From Rhizobium sp. Root1334 (GTDB lineage: Bacteria > Pseudomonadota > Alphaproteobacteria > Rhizobiales > Rhizobiaceae): a DNA stretch of 64,000 nucleotides. The stretch covers positions 1 to 64,000 of the forward strand of contig NZ_LMEY01000002.1 in NCBI RefSeq assembly GCF_001426665.1, in the 5' to 3' direction. Made by a program: the position numbers and the translations under genes. This document shows positions 1 to 8,884 of the stretch, piece after piece. The notes below the pieces were generated by a model that was given only the letters and a program-made list of their open reading frames with translations, was not told where the DNA came from and searched no databases. Each line of letters opens with the position of its first letter. Positions within the stretch are counted from its first letter, which is position 1.

Positions 1-1368
1 GAGCGTGTCGTTGCCAGCAAGGGCGCTGATGGTGTCATTGCCGGCAAGGCCGTCAATCGAGTCGATCCCTGCCGTGCCGGTGAGAACGTCATCCCCGCTT
101 GTCGCGCCAGTAGGAACGGGAGGCTGCGGCACTGTGCCCAGACCAGTGTTCCCAGATAGGATCGGTTTGCTGCCATATAGCGAAAAATCGCCCCAGTAAC
201 CGCCGCCGATCTGGTTGTTGGTAATCTTGATCGTGTTTTCAACGACGGCGCCGCCGCCCTTGCGCCCGTCGAGATAGACGGTATAGCCGCCACCCACCAA
301 CCGGTTGTTGTCGACGGTGATGTTGGCCAGGCCACCGAAGGTGTTTTCCAGCATCAAGGCGGCTGTCTGGTTGTGGTCGTTGATGATCGTGTTGTGGATG
401 AAATCGATATCGTGCCCGCCGTTGACCTGAATACCGTCGTAGTGCGGGTCTGCTTTTCCATTCCGAAGGTTGTGAATGTAATTGTCCTGAACGGAGGAAG
501 GCCCCCACAGGGTCATACCATTCTCGACATCATGAATGTTGTTGCGCAAGAACGTCCCATGGCCGTAGACGCCATTATCGCTCAAGCCACGCCCGTCGAT
601 TTCACTGTCCTTGAGCGTAAAGCCGGTCGCATCATCCATGACCCTGAGGACATGCCACTCCGTATTGGAGATGAGCTTGATGTTGCTCAGCGTAACATTC
701 TTGGCATCGATGATGATATCGCCAGTCACTTCCATATTGCTGATGACGGCGTTGTCCGTCGTAATATGAAGAGAGCCGGTATATTTCGTCATCGGGACTC
801 CGGCCTTGACGCCGGTATTGGTCTCGTCGGGAAACCCTGTCGCTGCTGTCGCTGCTGTCGCTGCTGTCGCTGCTGTCGCTGCTGTCGCTGCTGTCGCTGC
901 TGTCGCTGCTGTCGCTGCTGTCGCTGCTGTCGCTGTAGGGGCATTCGTGCCGGCGACGGAAGAAACGCTGACCGCGCTGGTGCTTGTCGCGCTCATAGCG
1001 GCTGCGGATTTCAACACGGGTTGAGAGCCTACGGTTTCCTCGGTTTCGATCGACGTGCCGGCCTTGGAGATACCACTCCAGCTACTTTCAGAGGGGGCAG
1101 CATTTACCTGGGCTGATGAATTGTTGAGGAAGTGAAGCGAATTCTGTTCAGCGGTAGTGCTCTCATCGCCAACGTCACGAGCGCTAAACCCCTCCATCAC
1201 GTCGTGATCGCCGAGATGGGCGGAGTCATTGAACGTGGTTTTGGACGGAACCGTTGATTGCTGATCCTCGCTCGCCTTGTTCAGATCAATGACGTCGAGA
1301 GAATTCGCCTGAATGGCATCCTCGGTCAAAAAACCGCTGCTGGTTGTGTTCAGAAGTGTTCGTGCCAC
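1..1368 (-). CDS. Secreted right-handed beta-helix protein with RTX calcium-binding repeats (partial, 3' end off window)
   Basis: 456 codons are visible and the frame runs off the left edge. I place the start at a GTG at 1368 because GAGGAGAAAGG lies just upstream. Residues 1-140 are polar and low in structure; residues about 144-178 are a Thr-Ala-Ala repeat; residues about 190-400 show the Asn/Gly/Ile-rich rungs of a parallel beta-helix (for example NNIHDVENGMTLWG and NRLVGGGYTVYLDGR). The last visible residues are RTX nonapeptide-like (GDDVL, GNDTI, GNDTL). RTX proteins are normally exported by type I secretion without an N-terminal signal peptide, and none is visible. Beta-helix plus RTX is the architecture of secreted polysaccharide lyases and alginate-epimerase-like enzymes. 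The glycosyltransferases next door fit a role on an extracellular polysaccharide, but the enzymatic activity cannot be read here. Confidence 0.8.
   Translation of the reverse strand, partial: MARTLLNTTSSGFLTEDAIQANSLDVIDLNKASEDQQSTVPSKTTFNDSAHLGDHDVMEGFSARDVGDESTTAEQNSLHFLNNSSAQVNAAPSESSWSGISKAGTSIETEETVGSQPVLKSAAAMSATSTSAVSVSSVAGTNAPTATAATAATAATAATAATAATAATAATAATAATGFPDETNTGVKAGVPMTKYTGSLHITTDNAVISNMEVTGDIIIDAKNVTLSNIKLISNTEWHVLRVMDDATGFTLKDSEIDGRGLSDNGVYGHGTFLRNNIHDVENGMTLWGPSSVQDNYIHNLRNGKADPHYDGIQVNGGHDIDFIHNTIINDHNQTAALMLENTFGGLANITVDNNRLVGGGYTVYLDGRKGGGAVVENTIKITNNQIGGGYWGDFSLYGSKPILSGNTGLGTVPQPPVPTGATSGDDVLTGTAGIDSIDGLAGNDTISALAGNDTL
838..927. repeat. Ten tandem copies of a 9-bp unit inside the RTX gene
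   Basis: Ten perfect copies of TGTCGCTGC (plus strand) follow one another from 838 to 927, with an eleventh imperfect copy after them. On the coding strand they encode Thr-Ala-Ala repeats forming a linker between the N-terminal segment and the beta-helix. The unit is a multiple of three, so copy-number change would lengthen or shorten the linker without breaking the frame. Confidence 0.95.
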
Positions 1369-1963
1369 TGTGCTATCGCCTTTCTCCTCAGCCGTTAACC
1401 CCGTTTCAAGATGGTATTACGGGTAAGCCGGCTACCTCTTTTTAGGTAAGCCAAGCTTATAACAGCGAGGAGTAATGCAACTTTTAAGATGGCGCAACGA
1501 GGCTAAAATTAACCCGGTATATTGGGGCAAGGTGCCTAATTTCAGACTTAATATTGCCGCAAAATCCTTAAAATGCCGCTTCCGTTTGATATGCTTGCCA
1601 AATTTCTGGCCATTCAACGGAAATTAAAATATCGCAGGTTTTTTAAATCGTTACGCGAAAATGCAACCTTACGTGTGGCAATCCCTCTGAAAAGACTTGC
1701 AAAAAATTACTGAAGAATTTCAGAAGCTCAATGACGTCGCAGACGAGGAAAAGCTCGTATCTTTTTTTAAAAAATTTATTCTACGCAACCATAGGGATTT
1801 GTGAACGGTTGGATCAACCGGATTTTCGGCCGCCGGCTGCTTACCAAGCGTGCCAAAAAATACAGAAATTGAAGGGGATTATAGAGCTTGGTTGGCCGCG
1901 TGATTCGCTGGTGAGCCCGAACAGGAGCTCTGAACTGCCCGCGTGGCCGTGAGCTGGGCGCGG
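1369..1963. other. AT-rich intergenic region, no gene recognised
   Basis: About 595 bp between the start of the RTX gene and the end of the GT2 gene. It is clearly more AT-rich than its surroundings (runs of A and T around 1600-1790). Short open frames on both strands have no ribosome site and no family resemblance. It probably carries the promoter of the RTX gene; no operator dyad stood out. Confidence 0.5.
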
Positions 1964-2902
1964 CTAACGGCCGAATGCAGCGCTCAACGCGGCGGCGCGA
2001 TGACCTGATTTCATGGCCAGGCGCATCGCTTCTCCGGCAATGATACCCGATCGGAACAATGCCGAGGCGAATGCGCTGTGATGGCGGCGGTAATATTTGA
2101 TGCGATTGGTCGTCATGAGCGCGGTGAGAAAATCGCTGCTGTGATAATCCCCGCCGATATGGATGGCCTGAGACGAGGGAACATAGAGCACGTCCAGGCC
2201 CGCAGCTCGAACGCGCTGAAGATAGTCGACTTCCTCACTGTAGAGGAAGAAGCTGTCATCCCAGTCGCCAATCACCGCGCGCGCATGAGCCGTGACCAGT
2301 AGGATAGCACCGGTGGCCCACTCGATATGTCCTCCATCCTGGTACAATGAAGCCTTATCGACGATTTCACCCAATCCCATGCGGGCGGCTAGTGTTCCTC
2401 CCAGCAGCGCTTCGGACCACGCCGTTGTTATCGATGGCTCACGGCGAATGGATTTGGCGACAACACCGTCCTCACCGCGGACTTGCGGCACAGCTACCCC
2501 AACCGAAGAACTGTTCATGCCTGCGTACAAGCGGCTTATCGAGCCGGGTTGCAGACGGATGTCCGGATTGAGAACAAGCAGATCCGAAGAGGAATCAATC
2601 GTCGCGGTGGCTGCGTTGATCCCTGCGGAATAGCCGCCATTGCGGCCGGTTACGATGACTCTTGCCCCGATTTCGTGTGCAGCCGCCAGTTCGACAGAAT
2701 GATCGTGACTGTCATTATCGACGACAATCACTTCATATTGCTCAATGCCTTCAAGACCGGCGCGGAGAGAATCCAGCAAACCCGGCAGCACCGAAGCGCT
2801 GTTGTAGGCAACGGTGACGATCGAGAGTTTTCGCGTCCCCAAGGTGCCTGGGACGATCCTGTCGTCAGTCAGAGGCTCTCTTTGCTTTATCGAACCATCC
2901 AT
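1964..2902 (-). CDS. Glycosyltransferase family 2 (rhamnosyltransferase-like)
   Basis: 312 residues. GT2 enzymes move a sugar from a nucleotide donor to a growing glycan on the cytoplasmic side of the membrane. The GT-A fold signature is visible: LSIVTVAYNSA at about residue 25, VVDNDS near 60, NGGYSAGIN near 88, LNPDI near 114 (the DXD-equivalent) and FFLYSEEVD near 218, the acceptor-side acidic motif seen in rhamnosyltransferase-type members. No membrane segment is evident. It is transcribed away from the toroid-WecG-WecC operon, with a shared 350-bp upstream region. It most likely adds one sugar to the polysaccharide made by this cluster; donor and acceptor are unknown. Confidence 0.88.
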   Translation of the reverse strand: MDGSIKQREPLTDDRIVPGTLGTRKLSIVTVAYNSASVLPGLLDSLRAGLEGIEQYEVIVVDNDSHDHSVELAAAHEIGARVIVTGRNGGYSAGINAATATIDSSSDLLVLNPDIRLQPGSISRLYAGMNSSSVGVAVPQVRGEDGVVAKSIRREPSITTAWSEALLGGTLAARMGLGEIVDKASLYQDGGHIEWATGAILLVTAHARAVIGDWDDSFFLYSEEVDYLQRVRAAGLDVLYVPSSQAIHIGGDYHSSDFLTALMTTNRIKYYRRHHSAFASALFRSGIIAGEAMRLAMKSGHRAAALSAAFGR

Positions 2903-3253
2903 TTCGCGCCCCCATGTCCGGCGAGACCCGCGAGCGGGAGTTCTGCCATTCCTATTGGAAAAGGGTCGGCGTTAAAACACTGCAGAGAGAGGTAGAGGGT
3001 AAGTCCCGTCCAGCTCTGCGCTCATCCCAAAGCCGAATGATGGCCCGTCCGGGTAATACTATCGGTGCATGCCGGGACCAGTGCCTGCATGCTCCGGTGG
3101 CGCTTTTGTAAGTCTTTGAGTGCGCTGGCATATCTGTCAGGATTTTCTAGCATGTCTGCAGCAACCGACGGCTTTGATAGGTATTTCCAGCGTCTTTGCG
3201 CCGATCTTTGGTCAACTGCCTTTTCGTTCAGCGGCAAGTTATCAGGAGCTTTC
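2903..3253. other. Divergent intergenic region between GT2 gene and polysaccharide operon
   Basis: About 350 bp separating divergent genes. The frame of the downstream gene stays open back to about 3065, but the only good ribosome site (CAGGAG) is at 3242-3247, so I treat 2903-3253 as untranslated promoter DNA. No clear operator was seen. Confidence 0.45.
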
Positions 3254-4543
3254 ATGCCAATTGATTTTAAGCATTCATTGCCATCGAGAGCCCGAAATAC
3301 AGCACTGGACAGCATCGGACAGCACCCGCCTGCCGTTGAGCAAACCGGACGAGACGCGCTTGACCGATTGGAGGTCCTTGGATCAGTTTCGCCTCAGACA
3401 AGAACCCAGGCCAGCCGTTTTTTGAAGATTGCAAAGCGAGGCTTGCCACGCATGCACCGGGGCGGCGCGTTCGGGCACACATTGCGAGCGGTCAAAACAG
3501 ATTTGCACTGGACGGAACATCTTGAAGGAGACAGCCTCCGCTATACCGCCATCGCCGCGCTTGGACTGTTCCAAGTCGACAGAACCACGCAGCAACAGAT
3601 ACTGGGCGGCAATACGGTACTCGATCTTGCAAATGCGTGTGTGGTTCGTGCCACGACGTCCGCCGATATGGGCGCGGTGGCGCTTGCTGCCTGGGCCGCA
3701 GCAGAGGCTGGGCGGTTCCATTCAATGCCGCTGTTTCGCCAGCTGGTACAGATACTCGCTTCAGATACGTCCATTGCGACTGTAGACTGCGCATGGGCAT
3801 TGAGTGCCGGCCTGGCCGCGCGGCAATTCGGGGACACACGCGACGTCGTTTCCCTGGCAACGAAAAGGCTGATGTCGGGACGGTCCTCGTCCGGCCTGTT
3901 TCCACATATGCTTCCCGCATCGGCCAGCGGGCGTTTCCGGGCTCATATCGGGTGTTTTGCCGATCAGGTTTACCCGATACAGGCATTTTCCCGTCTTCAT
4001 GCAGCACAGCCGAACATCGAAGCTCTGTCGGCAGCGGAAGCCTGTGCAGAGCGCATTTGCGCGCTGCAGGGGCCGGCCGGCCAATGGTGGTGGCATTACG
4101 ATACGCGCAACGGCGGTGTCGTCGAGGGCTATCCGGTTTACAGCGTTCATCAGCACGCGATGGCCCCGATGGCGCTGCTCGAGCTCCGGGAGGCCGGAGG
4201 CACCGACCACTCGCAAGCGATCATCAAAGGCATGCGGTGGCTCGACGAGCACCCTGAGGTTTCGACGCCGCTCGTCGCAGCGGAAAAAGGTGTGATCTGG
4301 CGCAAGGTGGGGCGCCGCGAACCCCGCAAGATAGTCAGGGCGATATCCGCCGTGACGACGGCTCTGATGCCGGGGTTGCATGTTCCCGGCCTTGATAGGC
4401 TCTTCCCGCCGATCTGTGTGGACTATGAATGCCGGCCCTATGAACTCGGCTGGTTGATGTACGCGTGGCTTTCGGGAGGCGTGGTCGCACAGCTTTCCCT
4501 TAGCCCGGCAGGGGAGATGCCTGCAGTGTCCAAGGAGATTTGA
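3254..4543 (+). CDS. Alpha/alpha-toroid-like protein of polysaccharide cluster, function unknown
   Basis: 429 residues from ATG 3254, chosen for the CAGGAG six bases upstream; an in-frame extension back to 3065 lacks a ribosome site. The sequence is a series of helical repeats rich in Ala, Leu and Trp (AALGLFQVD, AVALAAWAAAEAG, MAPMALLELREAG, RWLDEHPE), resembling the toroids of terpene cyclases and uronyl hydrolases. A WWWHYD motif near residue 280 and a YSVHQHAMAPMAL segment near 300 look like a polar pocket. No signal peptide or membrane span is evident. It ends one base before the wecG-type gene, so the two are cotranscribed. A glycan-processing role is inferred from context only. Confidence 0.75.
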   Translation: MPIDFKHSLPSRARNTALDSIGQHPPAVEQTGRDALDRLEVLGSVSPQTRTQASRFLKIAKRGLPRMHRGGAFGHTLRAVKTDLHWTEHLEGDSLRYTAIAALGLFQVDRTTQQQILGGNTVLDLANACVVRATTSADMGAVALAAWAAAEAGRFHSMPLFRQLVQILASDTSIATVDCAWALSAGLAARQFGDTRDVVSLATKRLMSGRSSSGLFPHMLPASASGRFRAHIGCFADQVYPIQAFSRLHAAQPNIEALSAAEACAERICALQGPAGQWWWHYDTRNGGVVEGYPVYSVHQHAMAPMALLELREAGGTDHSQAIIKGMRWLDEHPEVSTPLVAAEKGVIWRKVGRREPRKIVRAISAVTTALMPGLHVPGLDRLFPPICVDYECRPYELGWLMYAWLSGGVVAQLSLSPAGEMPAVSKEI

Positions 4544-4544
4544 T

Positions 4545-5375
4545 ATGCAAGGGCAGCGTCAACTTCTGTTCGGCATGTATATGGACGCCATGCGCATGGA
4601 CGATGTCATCGAGCGATGCCGCACGGCGCTTACAACACGCCGGCCAATCCTTCTGGGGGTGCTTAATGCGGCAAAAATTGTCGAACTTCACAGGAATTCA
4701 CTCCTGCGCGAATCCCTGATGGAATGCGATCTCTTGCTGGCGGATGGTCAATCCATCGTGTGGGCAAGCAAGTTGCTCGGCCGGCCTTTGCCGGAACGCG
4801 TGGCAGGCATCGATATCTTCACGCGTCTTCTTTTTCTCGCGCATCGCGACGACCGGTCCATTGCACTGCTGGGCGCGAAGCCCGAGATTTTGAAGGAAAT
4901 GCGGCGTGTTATCGCGCAGCGTTTTCCCGGCTTGAGGATCGTCTATAGCCACCATGGATATTATGAAGCCGCAGAAGCAGGCCAGATCGCCGCCGATATT
5001 CGAGATTCCGGTGCCGATATGCTCTTTCTGGGAATGACATCGCCCAAGAAGGAAATATTTCTGGGCTCCTATGGCTCGTTGCTCAACGTTCCAGTGCTGC
5101 ATGGCGTCGGCGGCTCTTTTGATATTATGGCCGGTCTGACTAAACGTGCGCCGGTCGCCTGGCAGAAAGCCGGAATGGAATGGGCGTACAGATTGCTGCA
5201 GGAGCCGCGCCGGCTGATGTGGCGCTACCTGAAGACCAATACCAGCTTCGTCCAGCTCACCGCCCGTGAACTGTTTCACCCCGCGCGTGCATTCAGGTTT
5301 GGCGCGAACCGGAATGTGGCGCCCGCCAAGTCCATTATGCCAGAAAAGCAACTTCGGAGCATTGCCGATGAGTGA
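4545..5375 (+). CDS. WecG/TagA/CpsF-family glycosyltransferase
   Basis: 276 residues. Family members (GT26) transfer ManNAc or ManNAcA-type sugars from UDP donors to lipid-linked GlcNAc at the inner membrane. The family blocks are present: NAAKIVELHRN near 41, LLLADGQSIVWASKLLG near 63 with the conserved Asp-Gly, ERVAGIDIF near 84 (catalytic Thr/Asp region of TagA), GMTSPKKE near 163, and HGVGGSFDIMAGLTKRAPVAW near 185. Its last 8 bases overlap wecC, which makes UDP-ManNAcA, so the likely substrate is supplied by the next gene. The start follows the upstream stop by one base, with AAGGAG inside the preceding gene's end. Confidence 0.9.
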   Translation: MQGQRQLLFGMYMDAMRMDDVIERCRTALTTRRPILLGVLNAAKIVELHRNSLLRESLMECDLLLADGQSIVWASKLLGRPLPERVAGIDIFTRLLFLAHRDDRSIALLGAKPEILKEMRRVIAQRFPGLRIVYSHHGYYEAAEAGQIAADIRDSGADMLFLGMTSPKKEIFLGSYGSLLNVPVLHGVGGSFDIMAGLTKRAPVAWQKAGMEWAYRLLQEPRRLMWRYLKTNTSFVQLTARELFHPARAFRFGANRNVAPAKSIMPEKQLRSIADE

Positions 5376-6624
5376 CGTATTCAAGAGCAGAGTTGCCATT
5401 CTCGGCATGGGATATATCGGGTTGCCCACGGCTGTGGCGATCGCGACGCGCGGCGTCGATGTGATCGGTGTCGACATAAATCCGGCCACCGTCGCAGCCC
5501 TGTCGCGCGGGGAAGTACCGTTCGTCGAACCGGATCTGGCCGTGGCTGTCAGCGGTGCCGTCGCCATGGGCCGGCTGACCGCGACGACGGAGACCCCGGA
5601 AGCAGAAGCCTTCATCATCGCCGTTCCGACGCCGTTCAACGAGGACCGGACCGCTGACCTGTCCTATGTGAAAGCCGCTGCGGAGCAGATCGCTCCAAGG
5701 CTGAAACCCGGAAACATTGTCGTTCTTGAGTCCACGTCCCCTCCTGGAACTACACAGAAAGTCGGAGACTGGATCGGAGCCCTGCGCCCGGACCTGAGAA
5801 TGCCGCGTGATGGCGAAACCGGCGCCGACATATTTGTCGCACATTGCCCCGAGCGCGTTCTTCCCGGCCGCATCATGATCGAGATGATCACCAACGACCG
5901 CGTCGTCGGAGGCTTGACGCCCAGATGCGCGGAGAAGGCGGCGTCCATTTACCGCCTGTTCGCTCAAGGCGAGATCCTCTTAACCGATGCGGCAAGCGCT
6001 GAAATGGCCAAGCTGGTGGAAAATGCCTATCGCGATGTCAACATTGCTTTCGCCAATGAAATCTCCCTGATCAGCGAAAGCCTTCATATCGACGTCTGGG
6101 AAGTCATCCGCCTGGCCAACCGGCATCCGCGCGTCAACATTCTCAGCCCGGGACCGGGTGTCGGCGGGCATTGCATCCCGGTCGATCCCTGGTTCATCGT
6201 TTCCGCGGCACCCCAGTTGTCACGCTTGATCCGTACGGCGCGTGAGGTCAACGATCATCGGCCGCATCACGTCGCCGGGCAGGTGGTGGAAAAGGCAAAG
6301 CGGTTCCGTTCGCCGACGGTTGCCTGCCTGGGCCTGACCTTCAAGGCAAATGTCGATGATGTGCGCGAAAGCCCCGCTATAGAAGTCGTCGGGCTCATTG
6401 CACAGGCGCTGCCGGATGTGGAGATTCTTGTAGCGGATCCCTATGTCAGTGCTATGCCAGGATTGTTGTCCAAGTATGATAATCTCCATCTCGAGGGTGC
6501 GTATCAGGCGGTGGAGCGTGCGGACATCGTGGTGCTTCTCGTCGAGCACGAACCATTCAAGGCCATGAGGCACACCCGCCTGGCGGGAAAGGTCATTTAC
6601 GATACGCGCGGCGCTTGGCACTGA
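5368..6624 (+). CDS. wecC: UDP-N-acetyl-D-mannosamine dehydrogenase
   Basis: 419 residues from ATG 5368, overlapping the upstream gene by 8 bases; this matches the usual family length of about 420. It oxidises UDP-ManNAc to UDP-ManNAcA with two NAD+. Rossmann motif GMGYIGLP at residues 13-20, ESTSPPGTT near 121-129, and the catalytic Cys269 in GPGVGGHCIPVDPW. The C-terminal half has LTFKANVDDVRESP, the UDP-binding domain signature of the UDP-sugar dehydrogenase superfamily. With the GT26-type enzyme next to it, it implies a ManNAcA-containing surface glycan. No epimerase gene (wecB) is in view, so UDP-ManNAc would come from elsewhere. UDP-GalNAc or UDP-GlcNAc dehydrogenase specificity is a less likely alternative. 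Confidence 0.88.
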   Translation: MSDVFKSRVAILGMGYIGLPTAVAIATRGVDVIGVDINPATVAALSRGEVPFVEPDLAVAVSGAVAMGRLTATTETPEAEAFIIAVPTPFNEDRTADLSYVKAAAEQIAPRLKPGNIVVLESTSPPGTTQKVGDWIGALRPDLRMPRDGETGADIFVAHCPERVLPGRIMIEMITNDRVVGGLTPRCAEKAASIYRLFAQGEILLTDAASAEMAKLVENAYRDVNIAFANEISLISESLHIDVWEVIRLANRHPRVNILSPGPGVGGHCIPVDPWFIVSAAPQLSRLIRTAREVNDHRPHHVAGQVVEKAKRFRSPTVACLGLTFKANVDDVRESPAIEVVGLIAQALPDVEILVADPYVSAMPGLLSKYDNLHLEGAYQAVERADIVVLLVEHEPFKAMRHTRLAGKVIYDTRGAWH

Positions 6625-6681
6625 AGCAGCCAATACTGTAGCAAGAAAAGGCTTTCTGCGGATACGACAGGAACGGGCAGA

Positions 6682-7905
6682 ATGAGTTTCGAGCGCGTGG
6701 CGGATTTCGATATCGTGGTGATCGGGGGTGGCATTGTCGGGTTATCGACAGCCATGCAGATGTCACAACGATTTCCAGGCCTTACCGTCGCCGTCTTGGA
6801 AAAGGAGTCGATGCTTGCCAGTCATCAGACCGGGCGCAACAGCGGTGTTATCCATGCCGGCGTTTATTATGAACCTGGCAGCCTGAAAGCACAATTCTGC
6901 CGGCAGGGCAGCGCTGCGACGATGCAGTTCTGCAAGGACTATGGCATTCGCTTCGAACAGCGTGGCAAAATGCTCGTGGCCACCAGCCTAGAAGAGTTGC
7001 CACGCATGGAAAAGCTCCATGAGCGTGCCGTCGCCAACGGGCTTGAGGTCCATCGTGTCAGCAAGGCTGAGTTGACGGAACGCGAACCACATATTGCCGG
7101 TGTCGCAGCTCTTTTCATTCCAGCCTCGGGGATCGTCGATTATGGCGAAGTGACGCGGCGTATGGGTGCGCTTCTTCTCGAAGCCGATGGCACGATCATG
7201 ACCGATGTTGACGTTACCCGCATCGATGAGCAAGCAGGCGGCGTGGAGATTACGCTCGACACGGGAATGCTGCTCACGGCCCGCCATGTGATTGTTTGTG
7301 CAGGCGTCAACGCAGACCGTCTGGCGCGAATGTGCGGCCTTGCCAAGGATATTGCAATTGTTCCCTTCCGCGGCGAGTATTTTCGTCTCGGCGCCGATAA
7401 GAACCGCATCGTCGAACACCTTATTTATCCCATCCCGGAACCATCCCTGCCATTCCTTGGGGTGCATCTGACGCCGATGATCGGCGGGTTCGTGACGGTC
7501 GGCCCCAACGCCGTGCTGGCCTTTGCCCGCAATGGCTACACTTTCGGTAACATCAATCCCCGGGATCTCTGGGAGATGGTACGTTTCACTGGGTTTCGCC
7601 ACGTCATTGCAAAAAACATGCGCTATGGATTGGGTGAGATGGCCAATTCGCTCAGCCGCCGCCGATACCTTGCGCTGTGCCAACGTTATTGCCCAGAGCT
7701 CGAGCTGGCGGATCTGCATCCGCATCCCGCAGGCATCCGCGCCCAGGCGGTCAGCCGCGACGGCCGCCTGCTGCATGACTTTCTAATCGAGCGCACGGCC
7801 CGTACGGTTCACGTGCTCAACGCCCCATCCCCTGCAGCCACCTCGGCGCTGCCGATCGGCAAGCATATCGCCGATATCGCCGAGGTGCATTTCGGATGCT
7901 CGTGA
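6682..7905 (+). CDS. lhgO: L-2-hydroxyglutarate oxidase (LhgO)
   Basis: 407 residues. An FAD-dependent DAO-family enzyme that oxidises L-2-hydroxyglutarate to 2-oxoglutarate, feeding electrons to the membrane quinone pool. FAD-binding GGGIVG at residues 15-20, followed by the LhgO-type block LASHQTGRNSGVIHAGVYY near residues 50-70. The C-terminal segment GIRAQAVSRDGRLLHDF and the final SPAATSALPIGKHIA are typical of this family. There is a 57-bp gap after wecC with no terminator seen, so it may be read with the polysaccharide operon, although no metabolic link is obvious. The tetR gene converges on it. Confidence 0.93.
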   Translation: MSFERVADFDIVVIGGGIVGLSTAMQMSQRFPGLTVAVLEKESMLASHQTGRNSGVIHAGVYYEPGSLKAQFCRQGSAATMQFCKDYGIRFEQRGKMLVATSLEELPRMEKLHERAVANGLEVHRVSKAELTEREPHIAGVAALFIPASGIVDYGEVTRRMGALLLEADGTIMTDVDVTRIDEQAGGVEITLDTGMLLTARHVIVCAGVNADRLARMCGLAKDIAIVPFRGEYFRLGADKNRIVEHLIYPIPEPSLPFLGVHLTPMIGGFVTVGPNAVLAFARNGYTFGNINPRDLWEMVRFTGFRHVIAKNMRYGLGEMANSLSRRRYLALCQRYCPELELADLHPHPAGIRAQAVSRDGRLLHDFLIERTARTVHVLNAPSPAATSALPIGKHIADIAEVHFGCS

Positions 7906-8011
7906 CGTCCTCCGGCAGTTGACCTCCAGCGACTCTCCTGAGGGGCCCAGCGCGGCCGCGCGCGTATATTGTGTCCTTGGATGCCAGTCTGCGCCGGGCC
8001 TTGGTGGATGC

Positions 8012-8695
8012 TTAAACCACAAGGCGAGCTGGCGTTGACCTCACATACGTTTCAATCAGGTCGACGACATGCTGCCGTCGTTCGGTGACGATCCGGTCCG
8101 AGGACAGGTCAACGCCGAATGTGACCGACAGCGTGTAGCGGCTGGAGATGTGAATGAAGCTCAACGCGACAATCGATATGTAGAGTTGCATGGCGTCGAT
8201 GCCCGGCGGGATCTCGCCACTGGCTTCGCCTCGATCAAGCAGTGTCTGGATGGAGCCGATCAGCGGCCGCGACGATCGTGGTATGCTCTCTATCGTGCGG
8301 ATGAACTCTCCCTGCAACAGGTTCTCCGCCAGAACCATTTTGATAAAGGCAGGCGTTGCCGCCATGTAATCGAAGGTAAAGGCGGTCAGCGCCGCGATTC
8401 CTGCTACCGGGTCGCGGTCCAAAATGTTGAGCCCGGCTTCCTTGCTGCGCAGGTCGTCGTAAACGTCCTGGAGAGCGGCCTTGTAGAGCAGCTCCTTGCT
8501 CTGGAAATAGTGGTAAAGCATCCGGATATTGCACCCCGCGCGCTCGACGATGCGGGCGGTACTGGCGCCGCTCAGGCCGTGTTCGCAGAACTCCACTATT
8601 CCCGCTTCGAGGATGGATTTCCGCGTCGCCTGGGCGTTGCGCGAGCGAGTGCCTGTTGTTTCCTGCTGGTGATCACCGTTGCCCGCGTCACTCAT
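8012..8695 (-). CDS. TetR/AcrR-family transcriptional regulator
   Basis: 227 residues from ATG 8695, preferred because AAGGA lies ten bases upstream; an ATG six codons earlier (8713) lacks a ribosome site. Residues about 20-65 form the TetR helix-turn-helix (SILEAGIVEFCEHGLSGAST then ARIVERAGCNIRMLYHYF). The rest is the ligand-binding domain; members with this GCNIRMLYHYFQSKE pattern often control catabolic or transport genes. It is divergent from the ABC importer operon and a dyad lies between them (8774-8793), so it probably represses that operon and itself. The ligand is unknown. Confidence 0.88.
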   Translation of the reverse strand: MSDAGNGDHQQETTGTRSRNAQATRKSILEAGIVEFCEHGLSGASTARIVERAGCNIRMLYHYFQSKELLYKAALQDVYDDLRSKEAGLNILDRDPVAGIAALTAFTFDYMAATPAFIKMVLAENLLQGEFIRTIESIPRSSRPLIGSIQTLLDRGEASGEIPPGIDAMQLYISIVALSFIHISSRYTLSVTFGVDLSSDRIVTERRQHVVDLIETYVRSTPARLVV

Positions 8696-8762
8696 TCTGC
8701 ATCCATCCTTCATTGTGCCAATCGGCAGTGAATCTTTCTATCGCATCTGGTCATCGAGGCAA

Positions 8763-8793
8763 TTGACAACTAAGTAAGTAATAGCATACTTAC
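8763..8793 (+). promoter_or_regulatory. Candidate promoter with TetR operator for the ABC importer operon
   Basis: TTGACA at 8763-8768 is followed after 16 bases by CATACT. A dyad GTAAGTA (8774-8780) / TACTTAC (8787-8793), with a 6-bp spacer, covers the spacer and the -10. Its size fits a TetR dimer site. Confidence 0.6.
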
Positions 8794-8884
8794 AAAAAAA
8801 GAGGAGCTGCTTTTTGCGGGGCAAAGAGCGAATTTGAGGAGCGTCCGCCTGGAGAAGGCGGGCGAAAGAGGGGAGGGGCTTGTG

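Noticed and set aside
838..936. Regular short repeats considered as CRISPR-like
   Set aside because: They are contiguous 9-bp units with no spacers and lie in a coding frame.
1432..1617. 61-codon ORF in the AT-rich gap
   Set aside because: Basic, low-information sequence with no ribosome site, in DNA whose base composition suggests a promoter region.
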